From: Thermococcus bergensis
Lineage (GTDB): Archaea; Methanobacteriota_B; Thermococci; Thermococcales; Thermococcaceae
Direction of reading: 5' to 3'
Assembly (NCBI RefSeq): GCF_020386975.1
Contig: NZ_JABFNK010000003.1
Location: forward strand, 186,001 to 250,000
Length of the DNA stretch: 64,000 nt
The notes beneath the pieces were generated by a model. That model ran no database searches and had not been told where the DNA came from. It saw only the letters and a list, made by a program, of their open reading frames with translations. Positions 1 to 8,597 of the stretch are shown in pieces. The position numbers were made by a program, and so were the translations under genes. Within the stretch, counting starts at the first letter, position 1. Each line of letters starts with the position of its first letter.

Positions 1-933
1 ATAAGCCACAAGCTGAGGGAAGTCATGGAGATAACCGACAGGGTAACCGTTCTAAGAAAAGGAGAGCTAATCGGGACTGTCAATACAAGAGAAACAACTC
101 CAAAAGAGCTCGCCAAAATGATGGTTGGGAGAGAGGTTGTTCTCAAAATAGAGAAGCCACCGAAAGAAGCTGGAAAGCCCGTGCTTGAAGTAAAAGACCT
201 GTGGGTAAAGGGAGACAGAGGGGAAGACGCAGTAAAAGGGCTGACATTTGAAGTGAGAGCCGGAGAGATATTCGGTATAGCCGGTGTAGAGGGCAACGGG
301 CAGACCGAGCTTATAGAAGCAATAAGCGGGTTGAGAAAAGTAGAAAAAGGCAAAGTAATTCTCAACGGGAAGGATATAACCGGCAGGCCACCGAGGGAGC
401 TTTACGACCTTGGAATGGCACATATCCCAGAAGATAGAATTCACATGGGTCTTGTAATCGAAATGAGCGTGGCTGAAAATTCAATTCTTGGACTCCACTG
501 GAGAAAGGCCTTTAGAGGGCCGTTGGGACTTATAAGGTGGGACAAAGTTAAAGAACATGCTGCAAAACTTGTGAGGGACTTCGAGGTTTCCGTCCCAAGT
601 ATAGAAGCCCCCGCAAAGAGTCTAAGTGGAGGAAACCAGCAAAAGCTCATAGTTGCAAGGGAGGTTAGCAAAGAGCCGGAATTTATAATCGCCTCTCAGC
701 CAACGAGAGGTGTAGATGTTGCATCAACTGAGTACATAAGAAACTACCTCATAAAGCTCAGAAACGAAAACAAAGCAGTTCTTTTGGTTTCTGCAGACTT
801 GGATGAGGTGCTGCAGCTCAGTGATAGAATGGCAATAATCTACGAGGGCAAATTCGTGGGTATAGTCAAGCCCGAAGAAGTTACTGAGGAGCAAATAGGA
901 CTGATGATGGGAGGTATCAAGAATGAGAGTTGA
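1..933 (+). CDS. Nucleoside/simple-sugar ABC transporter ATP-binding protein (5' partial)
   Basis: This is the C-terminal 310 residues of a two-domain ABC ATPase of the BMP/ribose type, which energises import through the two permeases encoded next. The reading frame is open to the window edge. It begins with ISHKL, the H-loop region that closes the first ABC domain, so the first domain lies mostly outside. The second domain has a degenerate Walker A (GVEGNGQTE, about residues 94-103), the signature LSGGNQQK (about 207) and a Walker B segment (FIIASQPTRG, about 228) lacking the usual Asp-Glu pair. This asymmetry is normal for RbsA/YufO-type proteins. It overlaps the next gene by 11 nt. The BMP-type binding lipoprotein probably lies upstream. 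The substrate (nucleoside or sugar) cannot be told from sequence. Confidence 0.9.
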   Translation: MSHKLREVMEITDRVTVLRKGELIGTVNTRETTPKELAKMMVGREVVLKIEKPPKEAGKPVLEVKDLWVKGDRGEDAVKGLTFEVRAGEIFGIAGVEGNGQTELIEAISGLRKVEKGKVILNGKDITGRPPRELYDLGMAHIPEDRIHMGLVIEMSVAENSILGLHWRKAFRGPLGLIRWDKVKEHAAKLVRDFEVSVPSIEAPAKSLSGGNQQKLIVAREVSKEPEFIIASQPTRGVDVASTEYIRNYLIKLRNENKAVLLVSADLDEVLQLSDRMAIIYEGKFVGIVKPEEVTEEQIGLMMGGIKNES

Positions 934-1954
934 TATCAAAGGGTTCACAAAGCCACTTGTAGAGAGCCTAGTAGCAATAGTTATTGGAATCTTAGTAGGT
1001 GCGATTATACTGGCATTCTCCGGATACAGCCCAGCTGAAGCATACATAGCACTTTTCAACGGAGCTTTAGGCTCAAAGTACGGATTAGCCATGACACTGA
1101 GCTCCGCAACTCCCATAATACTAACAGCTTTGACCTTTGGAATAGGAGCGAGAACAGGGCTTTTCAATATCGGTGGAGAAGGTACGGTGTATTTCGGAGC
1201 GATAATGGCAATCATACTAACAAATCTCTGGGGAAACGTTTTAATGGGCCTGTTTGGTGGAATACTAGCAGGAATGGCCTGGATGGCAATTCCAGCAATT
1301 CTAAAGGTTCTAAGAGGAGTAAACGAAGTTGTATCCACCATCATGCTTAACTGGATGGCATACTTCATAGCCCTTTACATCGTCCTGCAGAAAATACCTA
1401 ACCCAGAAGACCCGAATAAGACACTGGCAGTCCCGGTGAGCGCAAGATTCCCAATAATAATGAAAGGAACCGAGCTTTCATGGGCATTTGCGATTTCCGT
1501 AATAGCGGCCCTCATAACGTACTACATCTTATGGCACACGGAACTGGGCTACGAGCTCAGAGTGAGCGGGTACAATGAGAAAGCAGCCCGTTATGGTGGA
1601 ATAAATCCGAAGAAAGCAATTATATGGTCATTCTTACTTGGAGGTATCATGAGCGGCCTTGCTGGAGCAACAGAAGTCATGGGGAGGCCCCCAAGCTATG
1701 CAATAAGCCAGGGAATGGCGAACATATACGGCTATGGATTTGATGGAATAGGGGTTTCCCTCGTAGGAAGAAATCACCCGCTTGGAATAATATTCAGCGG
1801 CATCTTCTTTGGAATGCTTAGAGCTGGAGCAACAAGCATGCAGATTGAGGCAGGAGTGCCATTAGAGATGGTAAAAGTTGTCCAGGGAGTTATAGTTGTG
1901 ACCATTGCAATTCCAGGACTTTTAGACCTTCTAAAGAAGGTGGTGAGAAGATGA
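923..1954 (+). CDS. ABC transporter permease, BMP/ribose type (subunit 1)
   Basis: A 343-residue polytopic membrane protein with about eight to ten hydrophobic segments. It resembles the YufP/NupP-like permeases that partner BMP lipoproteins for nucleoside or simple-sugar uptake. The loop FNIGGEGTVYFGA near residue 85 and the segment RVSGYNEKAARYGGI near residue 215 are typical of the branched-chain/ribose permease superfamily. The ATG follows GGAGG at 8 nt. The gene overlaps the ATPase gene upstream and shares ATGA with the second permease downstream, so the three form one operon. Confidence 0.88.
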   Translation: MRVDIKGFTKPLVESLVAIVIGILVGAIILAFSGYSPAEAYIALFNGALGSKYGLAMTLSSATPIILTALTFGIGARTGLFNIGGEGTVYFGAIMAIILTNLWGNVLMGLFGGILAGMAWMAIPAILKVLRGVNEVVSTIMLNWMAYFIALYIVLQKIPNPEDPNKTLAVPVSARFPIIMKGTELSWAFAISVIAALITYYILWHTELGYELRVSGYNEKAARYGGINPKKAIIWSFLLGGIMSGLAGATEVMGRPPSYAISQGMANIYGYGFDGIGVSLVGRNHPLGIIFSGIFFGMLRAGATSMQIEAGVPLEMVKVVQGVIVVTIAIPGLLDLLKKVVRR

Positions 1955-2856
1955 TCGAGGCAGTTATTTCAACACTTATTGGAGCACTGACGGCCATGGT
2001 TCCACTAGTGCTTACAAGCGTGGGGGCTACAGTGAGCGAGAGAGCAGGTGTAGTAAACATAGGATATGAGGGGATACTTCTCATGAGTGCCTTCTTCGGA
2101 GCAATATTCGCAGAAATCACAGGCAATCCCTGGATCGGTCTTATTGGTGGGGCTTTTGTGGGCATGCTCCTTGGAATGCTTCACGGATTTATCACAGTCT
2201 ACCTGAAGGGAGACCATGTAATTCCCGGTATAGGTGTAAACCTCCTAGCACTGGGTGTAGTTGCCTTTGGAATTACAGCATACTGGGGAACTGCCGGTCA
2301 GCACCAAGTTCCGACGAACGTTAGAGTTGCGCCGATAATAAACACTCCATACGGAAGCCTAAGCCCAATGGTTCTCATAACAATTGCCATAGCAATCTTA
2401 ACCCACTGGGTTCTTTTCAGAACTCCATTAGGGCTTAGAATAAGGGCAGTGGGTGAAAATCCTGAAGCAGCGGATGCTCTTGGTATAAACGTCGAACGCT
2501 ACAGATTCCTAGCCACAGTCTACGGGGCAATGCTTGCAGGTCTTGGAGGAGCCTTCATGAGCGTTGACTGGCTTGGAACTGTCACAAAGCAGCTTTCAGC
2601 AGGTAGAGGATTTATCGCCCTAGCAAACATGGTGTTCAGCGGATGGAACCCATTAAGGGCACTCCTTGGTGGATTCATCTTCGGATTCTTCGATAACCTC
2701 TCAGTGTGGGTAAGAACGAATCCAGAAATCCAGAGAATCGTCCCATGGCAGTTCGTTGCTACACTTCCATATCTAGTGACATTGATCATTGTGGCAGGAA
2801 TAATAGGAAAAGTAAGGCCTCCAAAGGCCGATGGAAAGCCCTACAAGAGAGAGTGA
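1951..2856 (+). CDS. ABC transporter permease, BMP/ribose type (subunit 2)
   Basis: A 301-residue membrane protein, the YufQ-like second permease of the same importer. The FxIGxEG loop is repeated here as VNIGYEGILLMSA near residue 35, and the cytoplasmic coupling segment reads LRIRAVGENPEAADALGI near residue 170. It starts inside the stop of the first permease (4-nt overlap) and is the last gene of the operon. A T7 tract follows the stop, and a convergent gene ends 6 nt downstream. The heterodimer with the preceding gene is inferred from the family and from operon order. Confidence 0.88.
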   Translation: MIEAVISTLIGALTAMVPLVLTSVGATVSERAGVVNIGYEGILLMSAFFGAIFAEITGNPWIGLIGGAFVGMLLGMLHGFITVYLKGDHVIPGIGVNLLALGVVAFGITAYWGTAGQHQVPTNVRVAPIINTPYGSLSPMVLITIAIAILTHWVLFRTPLGLRIRAVGENPEAADALGINVERYRFLATVYGAMLAGLGGAFMSVDWLGTVTKQLSAGRGFIALANMVFSGWNPLRALLGGFIFGFFDNLSVWVRTNPEIQRIVPWQFVATLPYLVTLIIVAGIIGKVRPPKADGKPYKRE

Positions 2857-2876
2857 GCTCTTTCATTTTTTTATTA
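2857..2876 (+). terminator. T-rich terminator of the ABC importer operon
   Basis: A run of seven T (2866-2872) follows the stop codon by 9 nt. Archaeal RNA polymerase in this order terminates efficiently at such T runs without a hairpin. The site overlaps the 3' end of the convergent gene. Confidence 0.5.
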
Positions 2877-3822
2877 TTACTCCCACAGCTGTCCCAAGGG
2901 TAATGCCGACCACGAGGGCGAGGAGGATATACGTTGTGTTGAGGTTTGATTGCTGAAATACCTGTCCTTGCTGCGGAGCACAGCTTCTAAATGCTGATGC
3001 TACGCTGGCCGAATTTTGAGCTAAAATATCAGTGTAGTCTTTTCCGCTCCACATGACCGAAACTTCGACCGCTGGAACCCCAGTTCTTTTTGAAAGCTCA
3101 AGGGCGGCACTCTTTAACGGTTCTGGGGACTCCTCTGAGTAAACTATTACATCAACCGTTTTTGCAACATCAAGGAGCTCATCCACACTCTTGGCCGGCA
3201 CCTCTTCTTCAGGCAGGATAGAGCCGACCACCACAATTCCCATCCACTCCAGAGCATACTGCTGTGAGGGAAGCTCTACTAATGCCTTCTTTCCTTCCAG
3301 ACCCAGTTTTTGGTAGGCTAAAACAATACCCTCAACCTTTGCCTTAAATTCTAAAAACCGGGAATCATAAGCCGAGAATCCCAAGGCATCTTCCACAGCC
3401 TTTGCTATGGCAAGGGCATTGTAAGGGTCAAGCCAAATGCCGTGTGGGTTGTGCTTGTTGTTATACCACCTCTCGGGGAGATAGCGGAAGCCATATTTTT
3501 GATAATCCCCTATCCCAAGAACTTTTCCTTTCAAGATGCCTTCCTGCTCGAGCTCCTCTATTTTCTCTTCAGCCGGCAGGTGGCCAAGTGTAACTATAAC
3601 GTCTGCCCTTTGGATTCCCTCAATCTGCTCCGGTGTAAGCTGATATTGATGTGGGTCCACGCCTGGAGGAACAAGATATTCCACCTGAACAGCGTCCCCA
3701 AAGGCTTCCCTGAGTATCTCTGCTATGGGCGCTATGCTTGTAACAACTAAAGGCTTTTCCTGGGCAACAGTTAATGGAGAAAGAAGGATAAGTGCAAACA
3801 GCATTGCCACTACCTTTTTCAT
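2863..3822 (-). CDS. Metal ABC transporter substrate-binding protein, ZnuA/TroA-like, membrane anchored
   Basis: 319 residues with an N-terminal signal sequence (hydrophobic residues 4-20) and a C-terminal hydrophobic helix (about 296-316) ending in KK, so it is probably anchored in the membrane with the binding domain outside. The cluster A-I signature GVDPHQYQLTP supplies His58. HNPHGIWLDP supplies His124 and His127. Together these suggest Zn2+ or Mn2+ binding. The acidic or His-rich loop of true ZnuA is absent. The start is preceded by GGTGACC. No cognate permease or ATPase lies in the window, so it may work with a transporter encoded elsewhere. The specific metal is not determinable here. 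Confidence 0.85.
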   Translation of the reverse strand: MKKVVAMLFALILLSPLTVAQEKPLVVTSIAPIAEILREAFGDAVQVEYLVPPGVDPHQYQLTPEQIEGIQRADVIVTLGHLPAEEKIEELEQEGILKGKVLGIGDYQKYGFRYLPERWYNNKHNPHGIWLDPYNALAIAKAVEDALGFSAYDSRFLEFKAKVEGIVLAYQKLGLEGKKALVELPSQQYALEWMGIVVVGSILPEEEVPAKSVDELLDVAKTVDVIVYSEESPEPLKSAALELSKRTGVPAVEVSVMWSGKDYTDILAQNSASVASAFRSCAPQQGQVFQQSNLNTTYILLALVVGITLGTAVGVIIKK

Positions 3823-3875
3823 TTTAGGTCACCCTAACAGAATTGATGCATTGTGTTTTAAAGTTTTGCAGAGGG

Positions 3876-3885
3876 TTTAAATATA
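3876..3885 (+). promoter_or_regulatory. TATA box of the HExxH protein gene
   Basis: TTTAAATATA preceded by a purine-rich BRE-like GAGGG. The centre lies about 25 nt before ATG 3903/3906, which predicts a leaderless or almost leaderless mRNA and helps choose the start over the upstream ATG at 3843. Confidence 0.6.
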
Positions 3886-3902
3886 CCAAGACTAAAAACA
3901 GC

Positions 3903-5678
3903 ATGATGCTTATGAAAAGTAGGATACTTGCTTTCCTTCTTGTTCTGCTGTTGGCATTGAGCCTTAGTACATACCAGCAAGGTAGCGTTTTAGTGAAAAT
4001 AAATCCGAACGAGGAACTTCTGTCCATTGTTTACTACCTCGCATTTGGGCATGATGAGTTTGTAATCCACAGAGGGAAGTACATCAGCGATGTAGAGAAG
4101 TGGTTTGGAGCGTACAAAAACCACAGAGCGGTGGAGGTACTTAGGGAATACTTCAAAAATGCAAAAAGAATTCCCGAGAAGGACTATCTGTTATTTGTTC
4201 TTGATGCATATCTTCTGCAGTTCTCAGAGCCACCTGAAATGAAAAGAATCTACACAGAATGGCAGGATCAGGAGCTTGACAAAATAGTGGATGCTCTGAG
4301 GGAGTTTTCCAGGGATACAAACTTCATAGAATTTTTCAGGAAGCATGAAAACTACTACAGCGAAGACCTGGAAGTTTACACCTCTGCTATAGCCCTACTT
4401 CCTCCAGATGAATTCATGAAGTCGTATATGGACTTAACCAAAGTTCGGTTTGAGTTTCATTTTCCCTATCTGGTATGTATTCACGGGCACAGCTTCAGAG
4501 AAAAAATAAGCGAAACGGTAATCTACGGCTCCGGAGGAATGCATCCATTAGTCAGAAGAAACCCTCCCCAAACATACTGGGGCTTTCTTAGGGCAAAGGA
4601 CACAGTTTTTGGGCTTCCACTAAATAGTGTTTACGTTAACAACTCAGAATTTGACAGAGTGTGGATTTTGGAGTTTATCTACCACGAACTTGGGCACGAC
4701 TTAACCTCACCCAAGCTCGGCGAGTATTATGGATACAAGGTGAGACCCCTTAGGTACCTTGAAGACACCATAGAAGAGGATATGCCTTACTTGGCAACAT
4801 ACGACATCCACTTCTGGGGCGAAGCAACAATGATATACGAAAGTTTTGCAGATGGCTGGGCATACTTTGCCCTGAGTAGAATAAATAAGGACTATGCAGA
4901 ACTCTCTCTGGAGATGCAGAAAGCATGGGGAGAATTTTGGATCGAAGAGGTTGTAGAGCTCTACGAAAAATACGCCAGAATTGCCGTTGAAAACAACAGG
5001 CCTCTGGAAGAGTACATGCTTAACATTTTGACGGAGTTAGCCCAAAAAGTGCCTGAAGAGAAGGCAAAAGCCCTTTATAAGGAAAGAGTACCCGTGACTC
5101 CTTTGAGAGCCTTGGATGATGTGGTAAAGGAAGGAGAAGTGCTCATAGTCTACGGCACGCAAAATCCGGACAAAAGTGGTGTGGATTACGACAGGAAAAC
5201 CGCGGAAATAGTTAGAGATTACCTCCAGAGGTTTTATTCCCAGTGGACAGGAGAGATAAAGGTAGAAGTTAAGAGCGACCTGGAAGTGACCGACGAGGAT
5301 TTAAAGAAGGATCTGATTCTCATTGGAGGTCCAGCTAGTAACAAAGTCGTCGATCAGCTGGATGAAGGCTTTCCCTTGAGATTTGTGTTTTCAAACGGAA
5401 CATGGATTCTGGAGAAAAATGCTGAATTCAAAAACGTCAGAACGTTTCTAATAACGGATCAAAATATAAAAGAAATCGAATTTACCAGCAAAACCTATAA
5501 CTCACCCCTTACATCTCTAATAATGGCAATACAAAACCCATATCGGCAAGACAACTACATAATATGGATCGCCGGGACGGATAGATACGGAACAAGAAGG
5601 TATAAAAATCCAACCTACTACCTACTAAGCTACCAAATATATGATGGAAGAGTCATTGAGGACGGATTTTACTCCTGA
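3903..5678 (+). CDS. Secreted/membrane-anchored HExxH zinc-protease-like protein
   Basis: About 591 residues with an N-terminal hydrophobic segment (signal or anchor). YHELGHD (His261, Glu262, His265) is the zinc-binding HExxH motif of gluzincin-type metallopeptidases. An acidic segment YESFADGWAYF about 50 residues later could give the third ligand. The C-terminal third contains VLIVYGTQNPD and LILIGGPASNKV, which look like a separate alpha/beta domain, and ends in IWIAGTDRYGT. The first half may resemble DUF4932-type proteins, but I am not certain. The start is chosen from the TATA spacing; the alternatives 3906 and 3912 are equally good. The last 10 nt overlap a convergent gene. The substrate is unknown. 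Confidence 0.75.
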   Translation: MMLMKSRILAFLLVLLLALSLSTYQQGSVLVKINPNEELLSIVYYLAFGHDEFVIHRGKYISDVEKWFGAYKNHRAVEVLREYFKNAKRIPEKDYLLFVLDAYLLQFSEPPEMKRIYTEWQDQELDKIVDALREFSRDTNFIEFFRKHENYYSEDLEVYTSAIALLPPDEFMKSYMDLTKVRFEFHFPYLVCIHGHSFREKISETVIYGSGGMHPLVRRNPPQTYWGFLRAKDTVFGLPLNSVYVNNSEFDRVWILEFIYHELGHDLTSPKLGEYYGYKVRPLRYLEDTIEEDMPYLATYDIHFWGEATMIYESFADGWAYFALSRINKDYAELSLEMQKAWGEFWIEEVVELYEKYARIAVENNRPLEEYMLNILTELAQKVPEEKAKALYKERVPVTPLRALDDVVKEGEVLIVYGTQNPDKSGVDYDRKTAEIVRDYLQRFYSQWTGEIKVEVKSDLEVTDEDLKKDLILIGGPASNKVVDQLDEGFPLRFVFSNGTWILEKNAEFKNVRTFLITDQNIKEIEFTSKTYNSPLTSLIMAIQNPYRQDNYIIWIAGTDRYGTRRYKNPTYYLLSYQIYDGRVIEDGFYS

Positions 5679-5962
5679 TCCTCGCTGTTCTTTCCATTCT
5701 TTATGTATGGCTTGCCTATTGCTATGCTGAAGCCTTTGAAGGAGTCATCCTTGCGGTGGAACTCTATAGCCAGCGGCAGATTGTTATCTTCATTTATCAC
5801 TATTCTAACGATTCTGGCGCGCGAATGGTCGTTCAAATATTCTTCCTTAAGCTTGTCATAATGCTCCAGAGCTTCGTTTATAGCGTCCTCGTGCATGTTG
5901 TAGATTTCCCTGGAGTAGTTGCTGTGCTCCCTTATTGATTTTATCACATCCTCCTTATCCAA
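5669..5962 (-). CDS. Conserved hypothetical small protein (97 aa)
   Basis: A charged soluble protein. The N-terminal half is predicted to be helical (IREHSNYSREIYNMHEDAI). The C-terminal half has a beta-type pattern ending GFSIAIGKPYIKNGK. The start codon is TTG, 12 nt after the stop of the purine phosphoribosyltransferase gene on the same strand, with a GAGGTTGTGAT leader, so the two are probably co-transcribed. I recognise no family. The 3' end overlaps the convergent HExxH gene by 10 nt. Confidence 0.65.
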   Translation of the reverse strand: MDKEDVIKSIREHSNYSREIYNMHEDAINEALEHYDKLKEEYLNDHSRARIVRIVINEDNNLPLAIEFHRKDDSFKGFSIAIGKPYIKNGKNSEDQE

Positions 5963-5974
5963 GGTATCACAACC

Positions 5975-6622
5975 TCAGGCTTTGCGCCAGGATTGCCCAT
6001 CCCATTTAAATATTTTTCTCATCTGAGCAAATTTTAAAGCCTCTTCAAGCTTTTCCTTCGGAACCTCCATACCGTGGAGCTCTTTGAACAGCTCAACTAT
6101 TTCATCTGCAGTGAGGGCTTCCTTTTCCTCAAACAGGTTGCCCACAAGGTTTATCATATCCTCAACAAAGTTCCATGGGAAGACTATCCATGCCCAGTCA
6201 ATTTCTTCCCCAAAGTAATCTGGCTTAAACTTTGAGGTTTTTATCGTCAAAAGAGTTGCAACTTTTATTTCAGCTGGATTTTTGCTCTCAATGTAACTCT
6301 TTGCCAAGGTTAAGCTTTCTCCAGTGTCCGCTATGTCATCAACTATCAGAACTTTCTTACCTTCAAAATTGTATTGCGTGCCGTACTTAAGTTTGGCTTT
6401 TCCATCTGGAGTTGCCGTGACTCCCCAGTGCTCAACCTTAATGCTGACGAGGTCTTTAACGCCCAAATAGTCACAGTAAAGCCTCGCTGCAACCCAGCCG
6501 CCTCTTGCAAGGCCCACAATAACATCTGGCATCCATCCTTCTTCAAGAATCCTGATAGCTCCTTCTTTGGCCCACTTCTCTATATCGTCCCAAGAAGCTA
6601 GGTATGCTGGAAACTTCTTCAT
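5975..6622 (-). CDS. Purine (xanthine/hypoxanthine) phosphoribosyltransferase
   Basis: A 215-residue type I phosphoribosyltransferase. The PRPP-binding loop VLIVDDIADTGES lies near residues 102-114, preceded by the conserved DVIVGLARGGWVAARL segment. It fits the archaeal Gpt-like family that converts xanthine, guanine or hypoxanthine to the nucleotide in purine salvage. The protein is longer than bacterial Gpt because of a C-terminal helical extension (ALTADEIVELFKELHG onward). ATG 6622 is chosen over the longer frame (6685) because AAGGGAAATC sits just before it and a TATA-like CTTAAATAC lies 30-40 nt upstream. It is the first gene of a likely two-gene operon. Confidence 0.82.
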   Translation of the reverse strand: MKKFPAYLASWDDIEKWAKEGAIRILEEGWMPDVIVGLARGGWVAARLYCDYLGVKDLVSIKVEHWGVTATPDGKAKLKYGTQYNFEGKKVLIVDDIADTGESLTLAKSYIESKNPAEIKVATLLTIKTSKFKPDYFGEEIDWAWIVFPWNFVEDMINLVGNLFEEKEALTADEIVELFKELHGMEVPKEKLEEALKFAQMRKIFKWDGQSWRKA

Positions 6623-6671
6623 GATTTCCCTTACTGGCGTTAATGAAAAGGGAGTATTTAAGCTTTTCCCG

Positions 6672-6997
6672 AAGAAGGCATACATCTATACTATCTCCAA
6701 ATGGAAGTGGAAGGTCGTCGAGGTTGTCGCCCAGATGAGAGACTTCAAAGTAGCAAGGAGCTGATGAAAGACCCCGAGATGCGGAAGCACGGCAAGGAAG
6801 TTAGCAGGCCCATACAGCGCCTAATTAAGGAGAGAGCCTTCGAGGTGGAGCGCATAGATGAAGAAAAGGCCTTGAGAGAAGCGAAGGATTTCATGGAGAA
6901 GGAGCTCGGCATCGAGATAATCATCAACCCCGAGGAGGACAAGGGTGGAAAGAAGAAGGCCGCGATGCCGCTGAAGCCGGAGGTGTTTGTTGAGTGA
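6672..6997 (+). pseudogene. leuS 3' fragment (C-terminal remnant of leucyl-tRNA synthetase), frameshifted
   Basis: The translation AYIYTISKWKWKVVEVVAQ followed by MRDFKVAR and then, in another frame, ELMKDPEMRKHGKEVSR and the tail PLKPEVFVE matches what I know of the C-terminus of Thermococcales LeuRS. Only about the last 105 residues are present. Between GCAAGG and AGCTG (about 6756-6762) one G appears to be missing: GCA AGG GAG CTG would restore the frame. The 5' edge lies in the upstream region of the purine phosphoribosyltransferase gene, so a rearrangement has joined the two. A full-length leuS must exist elsewhere in the genome. Confidence 0.78.
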
Positions 6998-7012
6998 GGG
7001 TCTCTTTTCTTT

Positions 7013-7564
7013 TTAGTTTGTTTTGTTAGCCTCCTGAAGCAACCGTTTACACTTCCCGTTCATTTCATTCAGCCCGTTCACGATGTTCTCGTAGGTGGGT
7101 GGATAAACATAGGTAAAGTTCATGATCGCATCAATACCCCTATTGACGAGAGATACATCTTTGTTGGTCATGTTCCCGCTTTGGATGGACAAGTACACCA
7201 CATCAAGAAGCTTCACGCAGTCCCCGCCAGAGGGAGCCAGAGTATCATCTTCGTATCCTAGCCAAGCCCCCAAGTAATCTACGTTCATCTCCAGCTTTGA
7301 AAGGGAGTATTTTGTGTTGTTTAGCTCAATAAGTAGGGCGAGTTCTGATTTATTATTTTGGGGACTGTCCATAAGCCTTTTCACGAGTTTTGCATGATGC
7401 CTGACCTCGAAAATTTCGTGAGTGAGCTGAGAAGTCACAAGAGTTTCCTTTATACTCTTCTGTTCTTCTCTCAAACGCTCGTTTTCGCGTGAGACCGACC
7501 AAAGCTGGGCAATCAAAAGAAAAATAATGAAAAGGTACAATGCATCCCTTACCCCAAGCCTCAT
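7013..7564 (-). CDS. Hypothetical membrane-anchored coiled-coil protein
   Basis: A 183-residue protein with one N-terminal transmembrane helix (LYLFIIFLLIAQLW) followed by a heptad-rich stretch (ENERLREEQKSIKETL) and an alpha-helical C-terminal domain containing two Cys (SGGDCVKLL and NGKCKRLL) that could pair outside the cell. ATG 7564 is preferred over 7576 because GGGTGAT precedes it by 4 nt. It follows the stop of the truncated ORF 7569-7778 by 4 nt, which suggests a shared transcript. I recognise no family. Confidence 0.65.
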   Translation of the reverse strand: MRLGVRDALYLFIIFLLIAQLWSVSRENERLREEQKSIKETLVTSQLTHEIFEVRHHAKLVKRLMDSPQNNKSELALLIELNNTKYSLSKLEMNVDYLGAWLGYEDDTLAPSGGDCVKLLDVVYLSIQSGNMTNKDVSLVNRGIDAIMNFTYVYPPTYENIVNGLNEMNGKCKRLLQEANKTN

Positions 7565-7568
7565 AGTA

Positions 7569-7778
7569 TCACCCATGTGTTACGTATATTGGTATATTAG
7601 TGTTTATAGTCCTCACCTTTGTGGCATAAATGTATTCCCAGTAAACGGGAACCTTATAAAATGCATAAACTGGCGCCATGCCCCCGTCCCCTTCTTGGTA
7701 TTCTATTATGACACCCTCAACGTTTATCCTATCGCCCGCATCCGACAATTCAACATTGTCAAATATAAATCTAACGCT
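7569..7778 (-). pseudogene. Truncated ORF, C-terminal part of an unrecognised protein
   Basis: Reading the minus strand from 7778 to the TGA at 7569 gives 69 codons of convincing protein, including IFDNVELSDAGDRINVEGV, PVYAFYKVPVYWEYIYATKV and IPIYVTHG. No ATG, GTG or TTG with a ribosome site lies before this block, and a TAA closes the frame just upstream. The region upstream also holds the start of the divergent methyltransferase pseudogene. It therefore looks like the tail of a gene whose 5' part was lost or mutated. Its stop lies 4 nt before the next gene. Function is unknown. Confidence 0.45.
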
Positions 7779-7795
7779 TTAAGTATTAGGTACAG

Positions 7796-8554
7796 ATGTC
7801 CTTTCAAAAATTCCACTCCGAAACGAGCCGCCTTTGCCTCCCGACTGGTTGCATATTGAAATACTCGAACGCTTCCGTGTACTCAGGTTCGCGCCTCTAG
7901 AAGAGGGCATGAACGTCCTCGAAACCGGCTGTGGCGCCCATGCAATAACAACAGTTCCGCTCGCTTACCTCGTTGGTGAGACCAGCAGAGTAGTTGCCGT
8001 GGATAAAGCCCGCTGGCTAACGTCTGCAGCGGGGGCTGAAGCACAGGATACTCTCCATAAAACTCGACGCAAAAGAACTGCCCTTTCCCTTTAAGGCGTT
8101 TAATCTGGCAGTTCTCGTTCACGGCATCAGAAGCTTGAAAAACGAAGAAACCATTGTAAAGGTCATCTCAGAGATACTCCGCGTTTCCGAGAGGATTTTC
8201 ATAGCCGAGAGCCTCCCAATAGCAAACAACGAAGGCCAAAGGGCACACCTTGAACTGTACAACCTGAGGCAGGAGATATTCGAAGCCCTGTTCGGCGAGA
8301 AGGACGATCTGCACTACTTCCCGCTGGAAAAGCTGGAGGACTTCGTGGAGCGCGCCGGAGGAAGGATCGTTGAGAGTGGAACCTTTGAGCCCAACCTGCC
8401 GCACTACCTCGCATACATACCGCGGGAGTACGTAGCGCAGATAAAAGATGAGAAAAAGCGCTCTGAACTCCTGAAGCGGTGGGACAGGGCCTACAAAAAG
8501 TGGAAGAACGGGGCCGAACACCTGCCCGTGGGATGGCTGGTTGCCGAAAGGTAA
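7796..8554 (+). pseudogene. Class I SAM-dependent methyltransferase, broken by frameshifts
   Basis: The product would be about 250 residues. Motif I (NVLETGCGAHAIT) and the acidic VVAVDKARW strand end are in one frame (from about 7825). DAKELPFPFKAFNLAVLVHG and the rest to the stop at 8554 are in the next frame. An extra base near 8018-8024 (CTGGCTAACG) explains this switch, since TGG CAA CGT CTG or TGG CTA CGT CTG would continue. A second shift near 7822-7827 separates ATG TCC TTT CAA (7796) from PPLPPDWLHIE. The TATA-like AAATATAAA (7760-7769) lies about 27-36 nt before ATG 7796. The 3' end overlaps the region before the next ATPase gene. Confidence 0.72.
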
Positions 8555-8597
8555 ACCAGCCGAAAATCTTAAAATTAATAACGTGATATTAAATATC

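Noticed and set aside
7527-7859. A 110-residue plus-strand frame in the region before the methyltransferase
   Set aside because: It is antisense to the better supported minus-strand block 7569-7778, and its composition is not protein-like.
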